DNA of 64,000 nt, taken from contig UQFH01000002.1 of NCBI GenBank assembly GCA_900540185.1, forward strand, positions 62,001 to 126,000, given 5' to 3'. This document shows, one piece after another, positions 42,788 through 52,331 of the stretch (its first letter is position 1; each line of letters opens with the position of its first letter). Position numbers and translations under genes: made by a program. Source of the DNA: an uncultured Eubacteriales bacterium (GTDB lineage Bacteria > Bacillota > Clostridia > Tissierellales > Peptoniphilaceae). Below the pieces are notes generated by a model. It was not told the DNA's origin. It searched no databases and saw only the letters and a program-made list of their open reading frames with translations.

Positions 42788-43849
42788 TTATAGATTGTTA
42801 TTTAAGTGGTTTACGAAGTCCTGTATATTTGTTACCATCGTTTTTACTTCGAGAGTTCCTCTGTCCGAGAGTTTGTTTACGCTGAACTCTTGAAGGTCGA
42901 TTGAGTAGATGAATACAGGTCTGATTTCTCCGTCAAATTCGTTGTATGAAGGAGTCATATTTCCGGATGCGATTGTGTGAAGAACGGTTGAAAGGCAAAT
43001 AAGCATTCCCGTTTTTCTCGTGTGTTTACGCATTCTGTCTTGCGCTTCATAGACATTGTCGACTGTGTCAGGAAGTGTGTACGGGTCTCTTATAGAGCCT
43101 GCGAGCACATAGTCTTTGTTTTCTTTTACGAGTGCGTGCATGATGCCGCCTTCTTTAACAATGCCTTGTTCAACAGCTTCTTTTATTGAGCCGGCTTCCC
43201 TGATTTTTGAAATCAAATCGTATTTTTGCATGTCAAACGTTCTTTCGCTTGTTTCGTCAAATGCATCCATTGCCATGTCGATTGACGCAAATGAATCGCC
43301 GACCATTATTGCGTCGACATATCCTTTTCTTACTAGACTTGCAAAAGCTCTTTTTGCTTCAGGGTCTGTAACGAGGCTCGGCCCGATTACCCATGTGATT
43401 TTTTCGCCGACACTCTTTACATATTTCATTATTTCATAGAGTTCGTCGTAGTCTTTTGAGAAAGCTGTTTCACGTGAACGACCTGTTCTGAATGCAAAGG
43501 TGTCTCCGGATGCACCCGCTTGAGCAAATCCGTGTGTGTACATATAGATTCCTTCGCTCGCATCTTCGGTTCTTCCGACAACAACTTTGTCGCCTTTTTT
43601 AAGATTTCTGAATTCTACAATTTCAACTTTCGTCGGGGATTTTATTACAGGGACCGTGTCCATTCTGCTTTCAACAGCGAGTACCCAATTTCCGTCTATT
43701 TTGAAGTATTCAGGATAGATTGAAAGAGCATGATAATTTCTTGGGGCAACTCCGTCAAGAGGAGCTTCTTCCCATTTACAATCCGGCGCATTTTTTAGAA
43801 AGTCTTGATTAAAATCCGGTTCGACGTATTTGTTTAGTGTGAAACTCAT
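42788..43849 (-). CDS. TIGR00300-family enzyme (ornithine cyclodeaminase-like), second paralogue
   Basis: 353 residues. The C-terminal Rossmann-like half carries DYVLAGSIRDPYTLPDTVDN, MLICLSTVLHTIASGNMTPS and a terminal VTNIQDFVNHL, matching the TIGR00300/LOR-SDH domain (family pattern FVLAGSIRDDGPLPDV...LATMLHSIA.GN.LPS). That domain forms the C-terminal half of cyanobacterial AgrE/ArgZ, where it converts ornithine to proline with NAD. Its ATG overlaps the stop of the upstream paralogue (TAATG). Substrate in this organism not shown. Confidence 0.75.
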   Translation of the reverse strand: MSFTLNKYVEPDFNQDFLKNAPDCKWEEAPLDGVAPRNYHALSIYPEYFKIDGNWVLAVESRMDTVPVIKSPTKVEIVEFRNLKKGDKVVVGRTEDASEGIYMYTHGFAQAGASGDTFAFRTGRSRETAFSKDYDELYEIMKYVKSVGEKITWVIGPSLVTDPEAKRAFASLVRKGYVDAIMVGDSFASIDMAMDAFDETSERTFDMQKYDLISKIREAGSIKEAVEQGIVKEGGIMHALVKENKDYVLAGSIRDPYTLPDTVDNVYEAQDRMRKHTRKTGMLICLSTVLHTIASGNMTPSYNEFDGEIRPVFIYSIDLQEFSVNKLSDRGTLEVKTMVTNIQDFVNHLNNNL

Positions 43850-44943
43850 TATCTTGTCCTCCCTTCACCATCAAATTTTATTAAATTATTTCTTGCGTTT
43901 ACGCAGAAGTCTTGAACATTTGTAACGATTGAATCCACGAGGAATCCTTGTCTTTCGTCAATGATGGAGTTTGTTGCATAGTCCGTGATGTCGATTGAGA
44001 AAACAGGTGTTCCGTAGATTTTTCCTTCTTTCACACGATAGCTTGGAGCAACTTGTGTTGCACTGACCGAGTGGAGAAGTGTTGCAAGTGTGATGATCAA
44101 ATCGAAATCTTCGAGTGACTCTCTCATTTTGTGTAGCCCTTCATGAACATTGTGGAAAACTTCAGGAAGCGGTCCGTCGTCTCTGATTGAGCCGCAAAGC
44201 ACGATTGGAATATCGTTTTCGATAAGATTTTTTATAAAGCCGTCTTTTACTTTGCCTGTTTCGACAAATTCTTTAAGGCTGCCGTAGTGTCTGGCTTCGT
44301 TTATAAGGTCCAAGTGGTTGTAGTGACCGTTTGGAACACTTTCTTGTGTGTAGATGTTTTGACCGAGTGCGGTGTTTAAGAATCCGCCTTCGAGGTCGTG
44401 GGTTGTCATTGCATTTCCTGCGAGCAACAGTTGAACATATCCCGCATTAACCAAATCTGAAAGAGCAAGTCTTGTGTCGTAGTCGAAAACAACTGCAGGT
44501 CCGAGAACCCAAGCGATTTTTCCGCCTTTTTCTTTAACTTCACTCATAAGGTTGAACAATTTTTTGTATGTTTCAGCGGATGAAGCGTACATCGGATTTT
44601 TGTGTTTCAAATTAAAAGCATCAAAAATTTCCGCATCTCTAAAAATTCCGTATTTTTGATCGCTCTTGTCGGCAATCAAAACTTGGTCGCCTTTTTTAAT
44701 ATAATTAGGATCTCTAACAATTAAATCGCCATCGCATTTAACGATGACACCTTTGATTTCGTGGTTTTTCGGTAATATCATTTTGCCGTCAACTTTAATA
44801 TATTCAACAAACGGTGTTGAAAGATATGCACCGACAGGCATAATAGAATCTTCTTTTGCCTCAGCAAATTTTGCTTCATTGATATTTTTGATTTCATCTT
44901 CTGTGAATTCTCTTATGTCTGAAATAGGAAAATTATATTTCAA
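43849..44943 (-). CDS. TIGR00300-family enzyme (ornithine cyclodeaminase-like), first paralogue
   Basis: 364 residues from TTG 44943 with GGAGGGA 7 nt upstream. Same family as the following gene: IPIVLCGSIRDDGPLPEV, LIITLATLLHSVSATQVAPS and VTNVQDFC. It keeps the canonical SIRDDGPLP, whereas its partner has SIRDPYTLP. N-terminal ~110 residues form a small separate domain. Two diverged, translationally coupled copies suggest a hetero-oligomer or two related substrates in amino-acid (arginine/ornithine/proline) fermentation. Confidence 0.78.
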   Translation of the reverse strand: MKYNFPISDIREFTEDEIKNINEAKFAEAKEDSIMPVGAYLSTPFVEYIKVDGKMILPKNHEIKGVIVKCDGDLIVRDPNYIKKGDQVLIADKSDQKYGIFRDAEIFDAFNLKHKNPMYASSAETYKKLFNLMSEVKEKGGKIAWVLGPAVVFDYDTRLALSDLVNAGYVQLLLAGNAMTTHDLEGGFLNTALGQNIYTQESVPNGHYNHLDLINEARHYGSLKEFVETGKVKDGFIKNLIENDIPIVLCGSIRDDGPLPEVFHNVHEGLHKMRESLEDFDLIITLATLLHSVSATQVAPSYRVKEGKIYGTPVFSIDITDYATNSIIDERQGFLVDSIVTNVQDFCVNARNNLIKFDGEGRTR

Positions 44944-45064
44944 TTCAATCCCTCCTTACTTTATATTGTACATTATTTTATCGAAAAAATCTACCCCAAA
45001 GCGGGGACTTATATATATAAAACAAATGTGATATAATATATTTATTAATTGTTTCGGAGGAAGT

Positions 45065-45343
45065 ATGGACACAGTGCTTTTACTTATTTTAATTATAAAT
45101 ATATTCACTTTTGCGGTTTATGCATGGGACAAGTATGCAGCGATAAGGGGAATGTACAGAGTGAGTGAAAAAAATCTTTTGAGTCTTGCGTTTTTCTTCG
45201 GCGCTGCCGGGGCGCTCCTTTCGATGAAAATTTTTCACCACAAAACGCAAAAGCCGGTCTTTGTACTTCTCGTGCCGATTGTGTTTGTATTTCAACTTGT
45301 TATTGTACTCGTTTATATGTACAAAGTTGGTTATGGATATTAA
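45065..45343 (+). CDS. DUF1294 small membrane protein
   Basis: 92 residues with three hydrophobic helices. YAWDKYAAIRGMYRVSEKNL, FFGAAGALLSMKIFHHKTQK fit DUF1294 (family pattern YA.DK..A....RI.E..L...GG..G.......HKT.K.F). Unknown function. Strong ribosome site CGGAGG; a TATAAT lies near 45034. It heads a run with murJ and a C39-like peptidase. Confidence 0.8.
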   Translation: MDTVLLLILIINIFTFAVYAWDKYAAIRGMYRVSEKNLLSLAFFFGAAGALLSMKIFHHKTQKPVFVLLVPIVFVFQLVIVLVYMYKVGYGY

Positions 45344-45367
45344 AAACTGATTTATAGAGGGGGTTCT

Positions 45368-46924
45368 ATGGGAAAGAACAACTACGAAAATGCTAAATAT
45401 TGGGCGATGCTCGTGAGCGTTTTTCTGATGATTTCAAAAGTGATGGGATTTTTCAGAGATGTTTTGACGGCGCGCTCTTTCGGTGCGGGTCATGAATCCG
45501 ACGCATATTTCACGGCGATGAGCGGAATCATCATTGTCATCGGCGCACTCGGTGCGGGTCTTCAAACCACACTTGTGCCGATTTTTTCGGATATAAAGAA
45601 AAATCACGGCCGCGAAGGAAAAAATAAATATTTCAGCACTATTTTAAGCGTCACACTTCTTGTGATGACGATAATAACTGTCTTGATGTTTGCGCTTGCG
45701 GGACCGTTTGCAAGGATTCTTGCAATCGGCTACGAAGGCGAGATGCACGATTTGATTGTGTTTTTAATAAGGCAGGGTCTCCCGATAGGGATATTTTTGG
45801 GCATCACATATGTTTCAAATGCATATCTTCAAAGTGACGAGGTCTACGGACCGCACGCTTTGATGGGGATACCGTACAATCTTATTTTTATAACTTATCT
45901 TTTGGTTGCAAAAAAACCGACGGTTATCGGCCTTATGAATGTGACGATGCTCGCATCGGCATCGCAATTTTTGATACAGCTTCCGGCGCTTCGAAGCAGA
46001 AAACTGCACTTCAAATTCGAATTAAATTTTCGCGATGAATATTTAAAACGCACATTGATTTTGGTTGTGCCTATAATTATTTCAAGCACCGTGAGCCAAA
46101 TAAATATTATGATCGACAAAACTCTCGCGTCAACTTTGACCGAAGGGGCTATTTCCGCGCTCAACTACGCAAACAAGGTGAACACTCTTGTTGTTAGCGT
46201 GTTTGTCGTTGCAATCACAACGGTTGTATTCCCGAAACTCACGAATGCGGTTTTAAAAAGGGATGTAAAGGAAACGGGTGCTCTTTTTTCATCGAGTGTA
46301 AATCTTGTGCAGCTCGTGACGATTCCTGCGGCAATCGGACTAATTGTTTTGAATCGCCCGATTATAAGCATACTCTTTCAAAGGGGAGCGTTCGACGAAA
46401 AGGCGACAATACTCACGAGCGGCGCACTGCTTTTTTATGCGCCGGGGCTTATCGGACAGTCCTTGAGAATGTGTTTTGAAAATATGTTCTATTCATATCA
46501 ACAGACGAAAATCCCGATGTACACGGGTTTTCTCACCGTTATATTAAATGTAATTTTCAATTTCATCTTAATTAAACCGATGGGGCACCGAGGTCTTGCG
46601 CTTGCGACGTCTCTTTCGATGCTCATAACAAGCATAATAATGTATTTTATTATAAGAAAAATGGTCAAGTTCAACGAAAAGGAAACCATAATAACATTTT
46701 TGAAAATCCTTCTTAGCGGAATTTTGATGGGCGTTGCAACACACTTTATGTGGAAGGCGTTCACGCCTTTAATGACGTCGAGAATGAAAGAAGTTTTGTT
46801 TTTATTTTTGACGATTTTTATTGCGATTGTAATTTATCTTCTTGCAACAATGCTTTTCGGAATTAAAGACACGAGAACACTTGTTCAGACATTAAAAAGG
46901 AAATTCGGTAGAAAAAATGCGTAG
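45368..46924 (+). CDS. murJ: MurJ-family lipid II flippase
   Basis: 518 residues, about 14 TM helices. The MviN/MurJ start ISKVMGFFRDVLTARSFGAG, SDAYFTAM, and later NYANKVNTLVVSVFVVAITTVVFPKL and ILFQRGAFDEK are diagnostic. Flips lipid-linked peptidoglycan precursor to the outer face. Ribosome site GAGGGGG. Overlaps the next gene by 8 bp. Confidence 0.93.
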   Translation: MGKNNYENAKYWAMLVSVFLMISKVMGFFRDVLTARSFGAGHESDAYFTAMSGIIIVIGALGAGLQTTLVPIFSDIKKNHGREGKNKYFSTILSVTLLVMTIITVLMFALAGPFARILAIGYEGEMHDLIVFLIRQGLPIGIFLGITYVSNAYLQSDEVYGPHALMGIPYNLIFITYLLVAKKPTVIGLMNVTMLASASQFLIQLPALRSRKLHFKFELNFRDEYLKRTLILVVPIIISSTVSQINIMIDKTLASTLTEGAISALNYANKVNTLVVSVFVVAITTVVFPKLTNAVLKRDVKETGALFSSSVNLVQLVTIPAAIGLIVLNRPIISILFQRGAFDEKATILTSGALLFYAPGLIGQSLRMCFENMFYSYQQTKIPMYTGFLTVILNVIFNFILIKPMGHRGLALATSLSMLITSIIMYFIIRKMVKFNEKETIITFLKILLSGILMGVATHFMWKAFTPLMTSRMKEVLFLFLTIFIAIVIYLLATMLFGIKDTRTLVQTLKRKFGRKNA

Positions 46925-47810
46925 AATATTTATATATATAATTGCCGCTTTCGTCGTTGTGTTTTCTCTATTTTTAATTTTCAGAGAAAAAGAAGAGCCG
47001 GATTACAAGCCGATTGTTTTGGACAGCGATAGAGGCGGAGAGAACGAAATAAATAATCCGATGGATTATAAACTTGACGGAGTGAACATTGACGACAGAT
47101 TTTACGGCGAGTACGAAATGCAAAACAGTCTCGACGGCTATGTGAAAAATTTGGGCGAGTCTTCGAAGATAAATGAAAACGCGAAAACTATCTTAGAAAA
47201 TCGCGCGTATATCGAAGACACTATGCTAAAACTTGCGTCGAACAGAGTTGATGCAATAAATTTTGTCTTCTACAAAGACGAATACAAGGACAGATATGTC
47301 GAAAGCTACACCGAAAGCTATCCGCTCGCTCGAAATGTGCCGCTTTTTATACAGTGGGACCCGAGATGGGGCTACAAAATGTACGAGGACTACTTCGCAA
47401 TCATCGGTTGCGGACCGACTTCGGTTGCGATGATTTTAAACGCATACGGCGAAAAGAAAACGCCGATTGATATGATGGAAGAAATGGTTGCAAACGGTGC
47501 ATACTTGAAAGATTTGGGCACAAGTTGGGACGGAATCAAAAAAACTCTTCGAGACCATGGCATGAATGTTTCGGAAATTCCTTTGGGCGAGAGAAAATTT
47601 ATAAATGTTTTAAATGAGGGAAACCAAATTCTCCTTTCGATGAGAGAGGGGAAATTCACAACCGGCGGACACTATATGGTTTTGGTCGGCGTGACAGAGG
47701 ACGGAAAGTTTTTATTAAACGACCCGAATTCCGTGAGATACTCCGTGAAAACTTGGGACTATAGCGAACTCCAAAATGAAATAAAGGGTTGTTGGAGCGT
47801 CGGAAAATAA
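46917..47810 (+). CDS. C39-like cysteine peptidase, membrane-anchored
   Basis: 297 residues. N-terminal TM/signal anchor (4-22), linker, then a peptidase C39-like domain (about 140-295): FIQWDPRWGYKMY, catalytic Cys165 in IIGCGPTSVAMIL, His252 in GGHYMVLVG and Asp269 in LLNDPN. Such PF13529 proteins act outside the cell, probably on cell-wall peptides. Overlap with murJ supports a cell-wall role. Confidence 0.83.
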   Translation: MRRIFIYIIAAFVVVFSLFLIFREKEEPDYKPIVLDSDRGGENEINNPMDYKLDGVNIDDRFYGEYEMQNSLDGYVKNLGESSKINENAKTILENRAYIEDTMLKLASNRVDAINFVFYKDEYKDRYVESYTESYPLARNVPLFIQWDPRWGYKMYEDYFAIIGCGPTSVAMILNAYGEKKTPIDMMEEMVANGAYLKDLGTSWDGIKKTLRDHGMNVSEIPLGERKFINVLNEGNQILLSMREGKFTTGGHYMVLVGVTEDGKFLLNDPNSVRYSVKTWDYSELQNEIKGCWSVGK

Positions 47811-47819
47811 TTTGAATTG

Positions 47820-47857
47820 AAATCCGTTGGGGTGATAAACTTCTGCGGATTTTTTGT
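47820..47857 (+). terminator. Probable terminator
   Basis: AAATCCG (47820-47826)/CGGATTT (47846-47852) with T-run; long loop. Confidence 0.55.
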
Positions 47858-47979
47858 GCGAGTTTTGTGCGCAGTTCTGTGAGTATGTGTGTGTATGATT
47901 GCATGCGAATATGTGTATATAAAGTTATTTGTAAATAGCTATATAAAACAAAATGCAATTTTCCAATTTTGCACAAAAA

Positions 47980-48002
47980 AATAAGGAGCAAAGCCCCTTA
48001 TT
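47980..48002 (-). terminator. Terminator of the C69 dipeptidase gene
   Basis: AATAAGGAGC-AAA-GCCCCTTATT; the minus strand continues with seven T. Confidence 0.85.
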
Positions 48003-48009
48003 CTATAAA

Positions 48010-49509
48010 CTATGCGTCGCTTCTTGCAAAACCGTTTTTCATCTTGCAACTTGCGGTGTATAAAACTTTTGCCAAAAGATCGTCGGTTTCAACTTTAAGT
48101 TTGTCGGCGATTTTTTGATTTGCTTTTTCGAGAAATTCTTGAACATCTGCCGGCTTCTTTTCGAGGAAAGCTTCGTCGGTTTCAGTCAAAATTCTTGCGG
48201 TAACGCTGCCCGCCTTTTGTTGATAGCGTTCGATGTGCGAACTTGTGTCAGCGTAGTGTGCGTCAGCAAGTGCTGCAACTATACGATTTGTCCAATAGAA
48301 ATCATCAGTTGTCGGCTCGCCCGTTGTGTTCTTCAAATATGCCGGCGTGTCGTTTACATTTGAATAGAACGGAACAACCGCATTAAACACATTGCAGCCG
48401 AGGCTCAACCATTCGACGGACTTGATTTCGTCCGGCATATAAGGTCTGATTTGAACAAGACCCATAACATTGTTTCTGTTAATGCCGATAGGTCTGAATT
48501 TATTTCTTTGACGTTCGTCGCCGTGTTTTCCGTAGCAATCGTAATCTGTTCCTTGATAGTGGTGTGAAAGTGCATACTTGATGTCTTCGACCGTAATCTT
48601 CTTTTCCGGAACAAGCATCCAAGGGATGTCGTCGCTTTCAGGTCTGAAGTCCGCGTCAATTCCGTCCCAATAATATGAATTCGGATTGAAATATCTCATC
48701 AAAATCCATGCGCGCGGAGTGTTGTAGGTGTGGTCGGAGTCGGAGTGCGAACCGTATGCATCGCGAGGATTGATTTGTCCGTCAATGCTCAAATCGAGGT
48801 GATACTTTTCAGTGAAATCCTTCAAAGCCTTCGAGCACATAAACTCAATTTGTTCGCCGTAAGCGTCTTCGAAATCGAAATGGTCGAGACCGAGTTGGTT
48901 CGGCATAATTACATAGTGGTCGTCCGGCACTCTTCTTGCCATCCAATTGTGTCCGCCGATAGTTTCGAGCCACCAAATTTCATTTTCATCTTGAAATGCA
49001 ATTCCGTTCATTTCATATGTTCCGTACTTTTCAAGAAGTGCGCCGAGTCTTTCGACACCTTCTCTTGCAGAGTTGATGTATGGAAGAGTGATTGTAACCA
49101 TATCTTCTTCGCCGATTCCGCCGAAAGCTTCTTCGACATAACCGTCTTCGCCCGGTTTTCCGACAGCCTTTACATATTCTACAAGCGGATCCGCCGCAAG
49201 CACTCTTTCATTTGTTGTAAGCGTTTCGGTTGCAGTCATCGAAACATTCTTTTCGTTGACGCCGAAAGCACCCCAAATTCCTTCGTCTTTTACCGCATTC
49301 GGCATACATGTGTATCTCATCGGATTGTCCGGCAAATCAATTTCCACTTTTGAAATCACTGATTTATATTTCTTCGGTTGTTCGTCAGGTTTAACAACCA
49401 CGAACTTCTTCGGAGTGAATTGACCGCTCGGTGAATCTTCATTTCTTGCTACGAGAGTTGAACCGTCGTAGCTTGCGTTTTTACCTACTAAAATTGTTGT
49501 ACAAGCCAT
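48010..49509 (-). CDS. pepD: C69-family dipeptidase
   Basis: 499 residues. MACTTILVGKNASYDGSTLVARNEDS places the N-terminal nucleophile Cys3, exposed after removal of the first two residues, as in Ntn-hydrolase PepD enzymes. Typical motifs WGAFGVNEKNVSMTATET, GNW(M)ARRVPD-like GGHNWMARRVPDDHYVIMPNQL and NTPRAWILMRYF. No signal peptide; cytoplasmic hydrolysis of dipeptides from imported peptides, fitting the secreted proteases upstream. Ribosome site GAAAGGAAG. Single gene. Confidence 0.92.
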   Translation of the reverse strand: MACTTILVGKNASYDGSTLVARNEDSPSGQFTPKKFVVVKPDEQPKKYKSVISKVEIDLPDNPMRYTCMPNAVKDEGIWGAFGVNEKNVSMTATETLTTNERVLAADPLVEYVKAVGKPGEDGYVEEAFGGIGEEDMVTITLPYINSAREGVERLGALLEKYGTYEMNGIAFQDENEIWWLETIGGHNWMARRVPDDHYVIMPNQLGLDHFDFEDAYGEQIEFMCSKALKDFTEKYHLDLSIDGQINPRDAYGSHSDSDHTYNTPRAWILMRYFNPNSYYWDGIDADFRPESDDIPWMLVPEKKITVEDIKYALSHHYQGTDYDCYGKHGDERQRNKFRPIGINRNNVMGLVQIRPYMPDEIKSVEWLSLGCNVFNAVVPFYSNVNDTPAYLKNTTGEPTTDDFYWTNRIVAALADAHYADTSSHIERYQQKAGSVTARILTETDEAFLEKKPADVQEFLEKANQKIADKLKVETDDLLAKVLYTASCKMKNGFARSDA

Positions 49510-49666
49510 AATAAACTTCCTTTCTTTTATTCATTCATATTTTATTATACCCATATTAGTAAAAAATTTTTAAATATATTGTATGATAAAAATAAAATTT
49601 ATAAGTAGATAAAATACAAATCCCAAACTATGTTAAATATATGTGCGCATTTTGCATGATTTGCGA

Positions 49667-49701
49667 GCAAATAAAGAAGAACACAATTGGAATTTATTTG
49701 C
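49667..49701. repeat. Inverted repeat in the pepD-MATE spacer
   Basis: GCAAATAAA (49667-49675) and TTTATTTGC (49693-49701), 9-bp arms, 17-nt loop. GCAAATAAAGAAGAACACA is close to the right end of the element at 14567-14690 (GCAAATAAAAAAGAACCCA), so it may be a decayed copy. Confidence 0.45.
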
Positions 49702-49801
49702 AATGGATTAAATTTTAATGTATAATTTAAATGATAGCACTTATGTTTATTAGTTTTTTTTACCTTTGCGGTGCTATTTATTTTTATATGGAGATGATTA
49801 A

Positions 49802-51151
49802 TTGGAGAAGAGAAGTTTTTATTCTAGAGCTATGAAAGTGGCGTGGCCATCGGTTTTAGAAAGTTTTTTTATAACGCTTACGGGACTCATAGACACATTC
49901 ATGGTCTCGAGTTTGGGAAAAGAAGCGATTGCGGCGGTTGGACTTACAAACCAACCGAAATTTATCGGACTCTCATTTTTCTTTTCGATAAACGTTGCCA
50001 TCTCGGCACTTGTCGCACGGCGAAAAGGTGAGGAAGACAAAAATTCGGCGAATGCCGTTTTAGTTACCGCATTTGCAATTGCCGCAGTTTTGACTGCGAT
50101 AATCTCATTTGTATTTGTAAAATATTCCGAAACGATTTTGAGATGGGCGGGAAGTAATTCCGACACGCACGAATTGGCGAACGAATATTTCAGAATAATA
50201 ATGGGATTTGTATTTTTTAATGTAATAAGCATGACTATAAATGCGGCGCAAAGAGGAAGTGGAAACACTCAAATTGCATTCACGACAAACTTTGTCTCAA
50301 GCATTGTGAATATGACTTTCAACTATCTTTTGATAGGGGGCAACTTGGGATTCCCGGAACTCGGAGTCAGAGGAGCCGCGATTGCAACAGTAGTCGGAAC
50401 GGCGGTTGCAAGCATAATGAGTATAAGATCGCTTTTTAAACCGCATAGCTATGTCGATATAAGATATATTTTCGCAAGAAAGATAAAACCGAGAGTTGAA
50501 GAGGCGATAAGCATTGCGAAACTCGGACTCAACATGCTTGTTGAAAACATTGCGATGAGAATCGGATTTTTAGCGACTGCACTTCTTGCGGCGGGACTCG
50601 GCACAGCACAGTTTGCTGCACACAACGTGGGAATGCAAGTACTGAGTCTCGGATTCGCATTTGCCGACGGAATGCAAGTTGCGGCGGTAAGCCTTGCGGG
50701 ACAAAGCTTGGGCGCAGGACGAAAAGAAGATGCGAAAACATACGGACAGGTATGCCAAAGAATCGGACTTGCGATTTCAATCGGTCTCTCGGTAATTCTG
50801 TTTGTGTTCGGAAAACACATTTTCAAACTCTTCTTCGACGCAAACGCTGAGCCGGAAATCATCGAATACGGTGTACTCATCACAAGATTCATCACGGTCA
50901 TAGTCATCCTTCAAATCTCTCAAATCATCTACGGCGGTTGTTTGAGAGCGGGTGGCGACGTAAAATACACATTGATGGCATCGATTGTGAGCGTCTCGAT
51001 TATAAGAACGGTCGTGACCTATGTACTCGTTAACGGATTTCATCTTGGACTCACGGGAATTTGGATCGGAATACTTTCGGATCAGTTCTCGAGATATGTA
51101 ATGATGAGCCTTCGATTTAAAACCGGAAAATGGGTCAATATTAAAATATAA
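49802..51151 (+). CDS. MATE-family efflux transporter
   Basis: 449 residues from TTG 49802 with GGAGATG upstream. Twelve predicted TM helices. The MATE pattern AWPSVLESFFITLTGLIDTFMVSSLGKEAIAAVGL is split here as KVAWPSVLESFF and LTGLIDTFMVSSLG; a second repeat has LGLNMLVENIAMRIGFL. Na+- or H+-driven export of drugs or metabolites. Monocistronic, ends at a strong terminator. Substrate unknown. Confidence 0.9.
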   Translation: MEKRSFYSRAMKVAWPSVLESFFITLTGLIDTFMVSSLGKEAIAAVGLTNQPKFIGLSFFFSINVAISALVARRKGEEDKNSANAVLVTAFAIAAVLTAIISFVFVKYSETILRWAGSNSDTHELANEYFRIIMGFVFFNVISMTINAAQRGSGNTQIAFTTNFVSSIVNMTFNYLLIGGNLGFPELGVRGAAIATVVGTAVASIMSIRSLFKPHSYVDIRYIFARKIKPRVEEAISIAKLGLNMLVENIAMRIGFLATALLAAGLGTAQFAAHNVGMQVLSLGFAFADGMQVAAVSLAGQSLGAGRKEDAKTYGQVCQRIGLAISIGLSVILFVFGKHIFKLFFDANAEPEIIEYGVLITRFITVIVILQISQIIYGGCLRAGGDVKYTLMASIVSVSIIRTVVTYVLVNGFHLGLTGIWIGILSDQFSRYVMMSLRFKTGKWVNIKI

Positions 51152-51162
51152 TTTGGATTATG

Positions 51163-51192
51163 AAACACTCAAAATTTTTTGGGTGTTTTTTT
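51163..51192 (+). terminator. Terminator of the MATE gene
   Basis: AAACACTC...GGGTGTTT with a run of T; an almost identical hairpin ends the ABC operon at 53983. Confidence 0.85.
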
Positions 51193-51194
51193 GT

Positions 51195-51223
51195 TTGACA
51201 ATTTTTATTTAATTTTATATAAT
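51195..51223 (+). promoter_or_regulatory. Promoter of the FtsX/ABC operon
   Basis: Perfect -35 TTGACA (51195-51200), 17-bp spacer, -10 TATAAT (51218-51223). Confidence 0.85.
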
Positions 51224-51287
51224 AAAGTATAAAGTTAAGTAATATTTTAGTAGGGTATGATAGCAAATTTTTATTAAAAAAGTAGGA

Positions 51288-52331
51288 ATGAAAGATATGA
51301 AATTTTTAAACAAATACAAAAATCATATGATATATACGGCGACAATTACTTTGATTGTCGTTTTTTCTTTAAATTATGTTTTCGGGAGTTGTCAAAAACT
51401 GACTCCGGAAGATTTAAAGAGCATTTTTTTCAAAAATGAAAATGAAGATGCGGCGGATTTAAGTTTTTTAAACGAAAAACAGGATATTCGCGTAAGGGCG
51501 ACGTCAAATGACGAAAATGTTGTTTATATTTATGACCCGTGCTTTTATTGGTATGTCAATTCATCCAAAATCATTTCAAACGGAAGCTATAGATATTTTT
51601 CAGAAGATGACTATAAAAATAAAAGAGACGTTTAGATATATATTTTTGAAATAGAAACACTTTTAAATATTAGGGGAAGCGAATCGTGGAGAAAAAGAAT
51701 TTTGAACTTGGAAGAAAAGTACAACACGAAAATCATTCATGTTTTTGACCCGAATTCCAATGTTACCGAAGAAAATGAAAAGGTGAAAATTGTTAAGAAT
51801 CTGTTTTCGGAGAGCGAAAATTCTTTAGACATAGTTAAAATAACGCCCAAAGAAGAATTTTCTGCATCAGAAAGAAGAGATTTGATTGCTGAGATGAAAG
51901 AAAGAGGATTTGTTGAAACTGAAAAAAAGAACTCCGGAATTTTTGAAACTATTAAAGCTTCTTTAAGCTCGCGAGTATATGATAAAATGTTTGGACTGAC
52001 ACTCATTTTTAGTTATTTGTCTTACGTGATATTTCTATTTATTATAAATAAAGAAATATTAAAAGAAGCAAAGATTCTTTTTATATCTGGGGCAACGAAA
52101 AAAGAAATTATTTGGACAACTGTTAGAAATTACATCTTACCGAATTTGGCGGTTTGTGTTATAATGACTGTCTTATCTTATTTATATTTGAAATATATCG
52201 GCGAATTGTCATTGATGAGAGAGAATTTTTTGAAAATTGTTCTGATATTGTTTTTAACGAATCTTGTTACTTCCTTTTTAAGAACAGCGGAAGGACTTTC
52301 GAAAATTAAAAGAGGTGATTTGTATGAATAA
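51288..52331 (+). pseudogene. FtsX-type permease interrupted by one in-frame TAG
   Basis: Two pieces, 51288-51635 and from 51702, lie in the same frame and are separated only by TAG 51633-51635; the codons between (IYIFEIETLLNIRGSESW...) are open. Joined, they give about 347 codons: TM1 near residue 20, a long extracellular part, and three TM helices at the end (VYDKMFGLTLIFSYLSYVIF... onward). This is the FtsX-like topology and length of the next gene. Either a recent nonsense mutation, tolerated readthrough, or a sequencing error. Together with the next two genes it resembles bacteriocin-type exporters (lactococcin 972 group). Confidence 0.65.

Noticed and set aside
48730..49353. 207-aa ORF on the plus strand opposite pepD
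   Set aside because: Antisense shadow of a clearly conserved C69 dipeptidase; no ribosome site and no recognised motif.
51288..51635. Independent 115-aa secreted bacteriocin precursor ahead of the ABC exporter
   Set aside because: It is in frame with the following permease piece with a single TAG between, and its TM plus extracellular layout fits the missing N-terminal half of that permease.
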